Made by a program: the position numbers and the translations under genes
Assembly (NCBI GenBank): GCA_946403615.1
Contig: CAMJAO010000116.1
Span: forward strand, 1 to 6,804
DNA length: 6,804 nucleotides
From: an uncultured Prevotellaceae bacterium
Lineage (GTDB): Bacteria; Bacteroidota; Bacteroidia; Bacteroidales; Bacteroidaceae
Direction: 5' to 3'
The notes under the pieces: model-generated
Database searches by the model: none
Told to the model about the DNA's origin: nothing
What the model saw: only the letters and a program-made list of their open reading frames with translations
Shown here: one piece after another, positions 5,701-6,804 of the stretch
Numbering within the stretch: position 1 is the first letter of the stretch
Layout: every line of letters starts with the position of its first letter

Positions 5701-6478
5701 GGCCAATTATCTGCTTGAGAAAAATCCCGAAGGGTTCATCCTTGCGGCGGCTGACGTGACGGGAGGTGATGACGGTAAACCCGATGGCGAAATCGATATT
5801 GCTGACTTGACTGGCATCGCCAACATTATCCTGCATGGAGTAAATACTGCTGCCAACGCTCCCAAACAGGCTGCAGCGGAGAATACTGACACTGAAGACA
5901 ACGCCATCTATGTGGAACCTGCAACTGCTATTCACGGAACACAACAGGTGCTCTCTGTACGGATGAAGAACAATGTGGAGGTTAGCGGTATGGAGTTTAC
6001 CCTCCAGTTGCCCGAGGGCATCACGGTTGCTACCAATGCCGATGGTCTCATTATGGCTGAGTTCACAGGTAAGACCGATTTCTCAGGCAGTAAACTGTTG
6101 AGCGATGGCTCACTGAAGATGCTCTGCGCATCGATGTCTGTGAATCCTTCCACCGGACGTTTGTTCTCTTTCGATGGCATGGACGGAGAGGTGGCACGTA
6201 TCATTGTCAACATCCCCGCCGACTATTTGCTGGGTATGTATGAGGTGAGTTTCCTGAATGCCAAAACCTCCAATCCTGACGGCAAAAAGACTGTTCTGGC
6301 AAATATGGGTGGAAGCATCAATGTTGTTTCTGAAACCACAGGCATCAGCGATTCACAATTTACAACCGTCGATTCTCAATCCGACACTTGGTACACGCTC
6401 GATGGCCGTAAACTGCTGAATAAACCGACCCAGAAGGGTGTGTATATCGTGAACGGAAAGAAACAGGTAGTGAAATAA
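2705..6478 (+). CDS. Secreted modular M6-family zinc metalloprotease with dockerin-like and cohesin-like modules
   Basis: The 1257-residue product starts with a Sec signal peptide (1-19, cleavage likely after TVSA). An N-terminal propeptide-like region follows to about 105, ending in an Arg/Gln-rich stretch (75-100). The M6 (immune inhibitor A-like) peptidase domain covers about 110-490: a calcium-loop motif DWDGDGYVD at 216-224, the zinc site HEFSHCLGYPD at 288-298 (zinc ligands His288, His292 and probably Asp298; catalytic Glu289) and WDLMCGGS at 313-320 as probable Met-turn. Next come a chitobiase/Fn3-associated-like beta domain (496-575, with IYYTTDGTEPT), a beta-rich domain (580-721), a Big-like Ig domain (about 732-814), a second copy of the beta-rich domain (823-975), a dockerin-like EF-hand pair (982-1046), a cohesin-like domain (1066-1208) and a short sorting-tail-like C-terminus (1227-1257). 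Export is to the periplasm by Sec, and the tail suggests further outer-membrane passage and surface attachment by a type IX-like route (inference). The substrate is unknown. It is a single gene with its own promoter and terminator. Confidence 0.95.
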   Translation: MKKIFFTFILALMAMTVSAVPAKRGLTQQLTLADGTTVTARLVGDEFGHFWLADDGTTYQKVMGSNVFQSFNAEELKQRADQRRAQANQDRKSRMNAQRRVGTFGNYIGAKKGLVILVNFKDKSFASGHNNALYQNICNTPNYTQNGFSGSIYDYFLDQSNGQFQLTFDVAGPVTVSQNMSYYGGNNWWGDDQHPAEMVREAVQLVNSDVDFSQYDWDGDGYVDQVYVIYAGQGEANGGSSDTIWPHAWSLSSGATSITLDGKTIDTYACGAELQGYSQISGIGTMCHEFSHCLGYPDFYDTDYSGGVGMDDWDLMCGGSYNGNEFVPAGYTSYERWMAGWLTPIELKNTRSVTNMKGLQEGGESYIIYNDGHPDEYYMLENRKNVKWDRYLPGEGLLIVHVDYDESIWASNKPNDDPSHQRMIWVPANNNLNSPSGGTYPYNSYNEFNAGTTPGAVFYNNTSNGTKIPDWWSLEDITKNSSTKYISFNFKGLSNVETPVFSPEAGTYNEPKQITITCETEDAVIYYTTDGTEPTTDSTPYTGPFTLSETCTVKAIGVKGDDISEVSSAKYVFHIPGTGTVYTKVLKNSNLKAGRKLIVVYEGGAKALNGLSDASTPYGLPNDVEYDAENHEVTIYDSDATILTLGGERGAWTLQMDDDTYLSYSSGNSLGNSEDSFEWNIVVNEDGTVVKTGSRTLQYNAASPRFACYSSTQKKAYVYVEKTDDLIGEKDDVVMHFLPEAVTVEFGMDVTQPVLKTTPSALAVTYTSSNPEVAEVNAETGELTVLSIGETTITATFAGDDDYNGNSASYTLTVTEPVVGTGRYQLVKSADDLVSGKKYLIVSTNADGSYVAWNGLDASSSSGYVGTVHVEDEIIDLSAVGNKAVAVVFDYVETTSPAYWTIKEGDSYIKGVSTNKLGYADNTDATSAKWTLGVSDSYVVSLKNRNSNNYLKYNESADMFRCYSSGQRSIYLYKEIEEVVMPGDVNGDGEVDVADFTMMANYLLEKNPEGFILAAADVTGGDDGKPDGEIDIADLTGIANIILHGVNTAANAPKQAAAENTDTEDNAIYVEPATAIHGTQQVLSVRMKNNVEVSGMEFTLQLPEGITVATNADGLIMAEFTGKTDFSGSKLLSDGSLKMLCASMSVNPSTGRLFSFDGMDGEVARIIVNIPADYLLGMYEVSFLNAKTSNPDGKKTVLANMGGSINVVSETTGISDSQFTTVDSQSDTWYTLDGRKLLNKPTQKGVYIVNGKKQVVK
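4190..4429 (+). other. Encoded CHB_HEX_C/Fn3-associated-like domain of the M6 protease
   Basis: Residues 496-575 read VETPVFSPEAGTY..., then IYYTTDGTEPT, then PYTGPFTLSET and VKAIGVKG. This is the recognisable pattern of the small beta-sandwich linked to chitobiase and related Bacteroidetes exoenzymes. It likely acts as spacer or binding module directly after the catalytic domain. Confidence 0.75.
4442..4867 (+). other. Encoded beta-rich repeat domain, copy A
   Basis: Residues 580-721 run from VYTKVLKNSNLKAGRKLIVV to FACYSSTQKKAYVYVEK. They share order and key residues with copy B: an opening Y-x-x-V...L.(A/S)G(R/K)K.(L)IV strand, a central W-containing segment, and a closing L.YN...F.CYSS.....Y.Y element. 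The family is common in secreted Bacteroidetes proteins; I cannot name it with certainty. Confidence 0.6.
4898..5146 (+). other. Encoded Big-like Ig domain
   Basis: Residues 732-814 contain VTYTSSNPEVAEVNAETGEL, then IGETTITATFAGDDDYNGNSASYTLTV in two parts. The SSNPEVAxV...G.L....G.TTITA pattern is typical of bacterial Ig-like (Big) domains. It separates the two copies of the beta-rich domain and probably serves as a spacer. Confidence 0.8.
5171..5629 (+). other. Encoded beta-rich repeat domain, copy B
   Basis: Residues 823-975 run from RYQLVKSADDLVSGKKYLIV to FRCYSSGQRSIYLYKEI. This is the second copy of the domain at 580-721. The copies are clearly diverged at the protein level and show no obvious DNA-level identity, which suggests an old duplication or independent acquisition. 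Confidence 0.6.
5648..5842 (+). other. Encoded dockerin-like EF-hand pair
   Basis: Residues 982-1046 hold two calcium-loop repeats. The first is canonical: DVNGDGEVDVAD at 984-995, with Asp984, Asn986, Asp988, Glu990, Asp992 and Asp995 at loop positions 1, 3, 5, 7, 9 and 12, followed by a helix. The second, at 1017-1034, is stretched (DVTGGDDGKPDGEIDIAD, six residues longer), again followed by a helix (LTGIANIIL). Type I dockerin-like pairs are frequent in Bacteroidales exoproteins that have no cellulosome. Confidence 0.85.
5900..6328 (+). other. Encoded cohesin-like domain
   Basis: Residues 1066-1208 follow the dockerin-like pair. The pattern of conserved strands is cohesin-like: an opening IYVEPAT, then LSVRMKNNVEVSGMEFTLQL, a central LPEGI and KMLCASMSV, and a final VSFLNAKTSNPDG with a closing beta strand. 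The family link is by pattern only. Confidence 0.6.
6383..6475 (+). other. Encoded C-terminal sorting-tail-like segment
   Basis: Residues 1227-1257 contain DTWYTLDGRKL and then KGVYIVNGKKQVVK. This is the short version of the secretion tail (Y.L.G.......KG.Y...G.K...K) seen at the end of many Bacteroidetes type IX cargo proteins. Whether it alone is sufficient for type IX export is not known from the sequence. Confidence 0.65.
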
Positions 6479-6524
6479 TTCTCTTTAGAATAATATTATT
6501 TCTGCCTGATAAAATGATACTTTT

Positions 6525-6559
6525 GAAAGGGCAAGTTCTCAAAGGACTTGCCCTTTCTT
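6525..6559 (+). terminator. Rho-independent terminator after the M6 protease gene
   Basis: A perfect 12-bp stem (6525-6536 GAAAGGGCAAGT with 6546-6557 ACTTGCCCTTTC) closes a 9-nt loop. It begins 47 bp after the stop codon. The T-tract is short (TTTCTT), with part of the Ts inside the stem. It separates the protease from the butyrate kinase gene. Confidence 0.85.
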
Positions 6560-6678
6560 GTGCTCATCGTGAATCATGATGTCGCCTTTGAGGTGATTGG
6601 TTTTGGCTGATGATGTCCTCTTCCCGCTTATTTTGTGTTAATATTTCCAAAACTTATACAACGTATCGTTTTTTTTCG

Positions 6679-6686
6679 TAAATTTG
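6679..6686 (+). promoter_or_regulatory. -7 box (TAAATTTG) for the butyrate kinase gene
   Basis: TAAATTTG is a perfect TAnnTTTG match, 41 bp before the ATG, predicting a start near 6691 and a leader of about 37 nt. A T-run precedes it, but there is no clear TTTG -33 box. Confidence 0.6.
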
Positions 6687-6727
6687 CTCGGAAATACACA
6701 TGTTAACCTTTATACCTTATTAATATT

Positions 6728-6804
6728 ATGAGAATCCTCGCTATCAATCCTGGAATGATATCCACCAAAGTGGGCGTGTTTGAAAATGACCAGATTGTCA
6801 TGCA
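6728..6804 (+). CDS. buk: Butyrate kinase, N-terminal part only (runs off window)
   Basis: Twenty-five codons are visible: MRILAINPGMISTK, then VGVFENDQIVM. This is the start of the ASKHA-fold carboxylate kinases of the butyrate kinase type, whose first strand and phosphate loop normally read (K/R)ILxINPGSTSTKIxVF. Acetate kinase starts with LVLNCGSSSxK instead and fits less well. Butyrate kinase makes butyrate and ATP from butyryl phosphate and ADP in the cytoplasm, usually with phosphate butyryltransferase encoded next door; that partner is not in the window. An odd point is MI in place of ST in the NPGSTSTK loop. The ATG at 6728 follows an AT-rich leader and its own promoter. Too little is visible to judge if the gene is intact; branched-chain or other carboxylate kinases of the same family cannot be excluded. 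Confidence 0.85.
   Translation, partial: MRILAINPGMISTKVGVFENDQIVM

Noticed and set aside
5279..5944. Minus-strand frame of 221 codons inside the M6 protease gene
   Set aside because: It lies wholly opposite well-recognised beta-rich and dockerin-like coding sequence, has a low-complexity His/Ile/Val/Arg-rich translation, and no promoter-like signal.
6671..6710. Acetate kinase as the identity of the last gene
   Set aside because: The visible start has the NPGxxSTK pattern of butyrate kinase; acetate kinases have NCGSSSxK at this position.
1..6804. CRISPR arrays, tRNA or rRNA genes, IS elements or phage genes
   Set aside because: No regularly spaced repeats, no cloverleaf-like or rRNA-like segment, no transposase or integrase motifs and no terminal inverted repeats were seen.

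Overview
The window looks like chromosomal DNA from a Bacteroidales bacterium, most likely Prevotella or a close relative. Four things point there. Several genes are preceded by the Bacteroidetes -7 promoter motif TAnnTTTG with A-rich leaders and no Shine-Dalgarno sequence. One gene encodes a lipoprotein with the SDDD-type surface-export signal. A very large secreted protease ends in a short tail of the form WYTLDGRK...KGVYIVNGKK, a tail I associate with Prevotella secreted proteins. The intergenic regions are AT-rich. Species-level assignment is inference.

Layout from left to right: (1) the 3' end of a gene for a FISUMP-domain (Fibrobacter succinogenes major paralogous domain) protein, closed by a strong intrinsic terminator; (2) a complete surface-lipoprotein cysteine peptidase of the clostripain (C11) family; (3) a convergent small gene for a double zinc-ribbon protein on the minus strand; (4) a divergent promoter region of 181 bp carrying a tandem 9-bp direct repeat and a leader hairpin; (5) a 1257-residue secreted M6-family metalloprotease with many accessory modules (CHB_HEX/Fn3-associated-like, two related beta-rich domains around a Big-like domain, a dockerin-like EF-hand pair, a cohesin-like domain and a sorting-tail-like C-terminus), closed by a 12-bp hairpin terminator; (6) a promoter and the first 25 codons of a butyrate kinase gene that runs off the window.

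The genes appear to be separate transcription units rather than one operon: each of the four genes whose start lies in the window has its own candidate promoter. The common theme is envelope or extracellular proteins: two secreted peptidases of different catalytic classes (Cys and Zn) and a FISUMP protein, with two cytoplasmic genes (zinc ribbon, butyrate kinase) beside them. I see no phage, IS element, CRISPR, tRNA or rRNA. The best candidates for a second look are the modular M6 protease with dockerin-like and cohesin-like modules in one chain, the helically phased direct repeats in the divergent promoter, and the altered N-terminal phosphate motif of the butyrate kinase.
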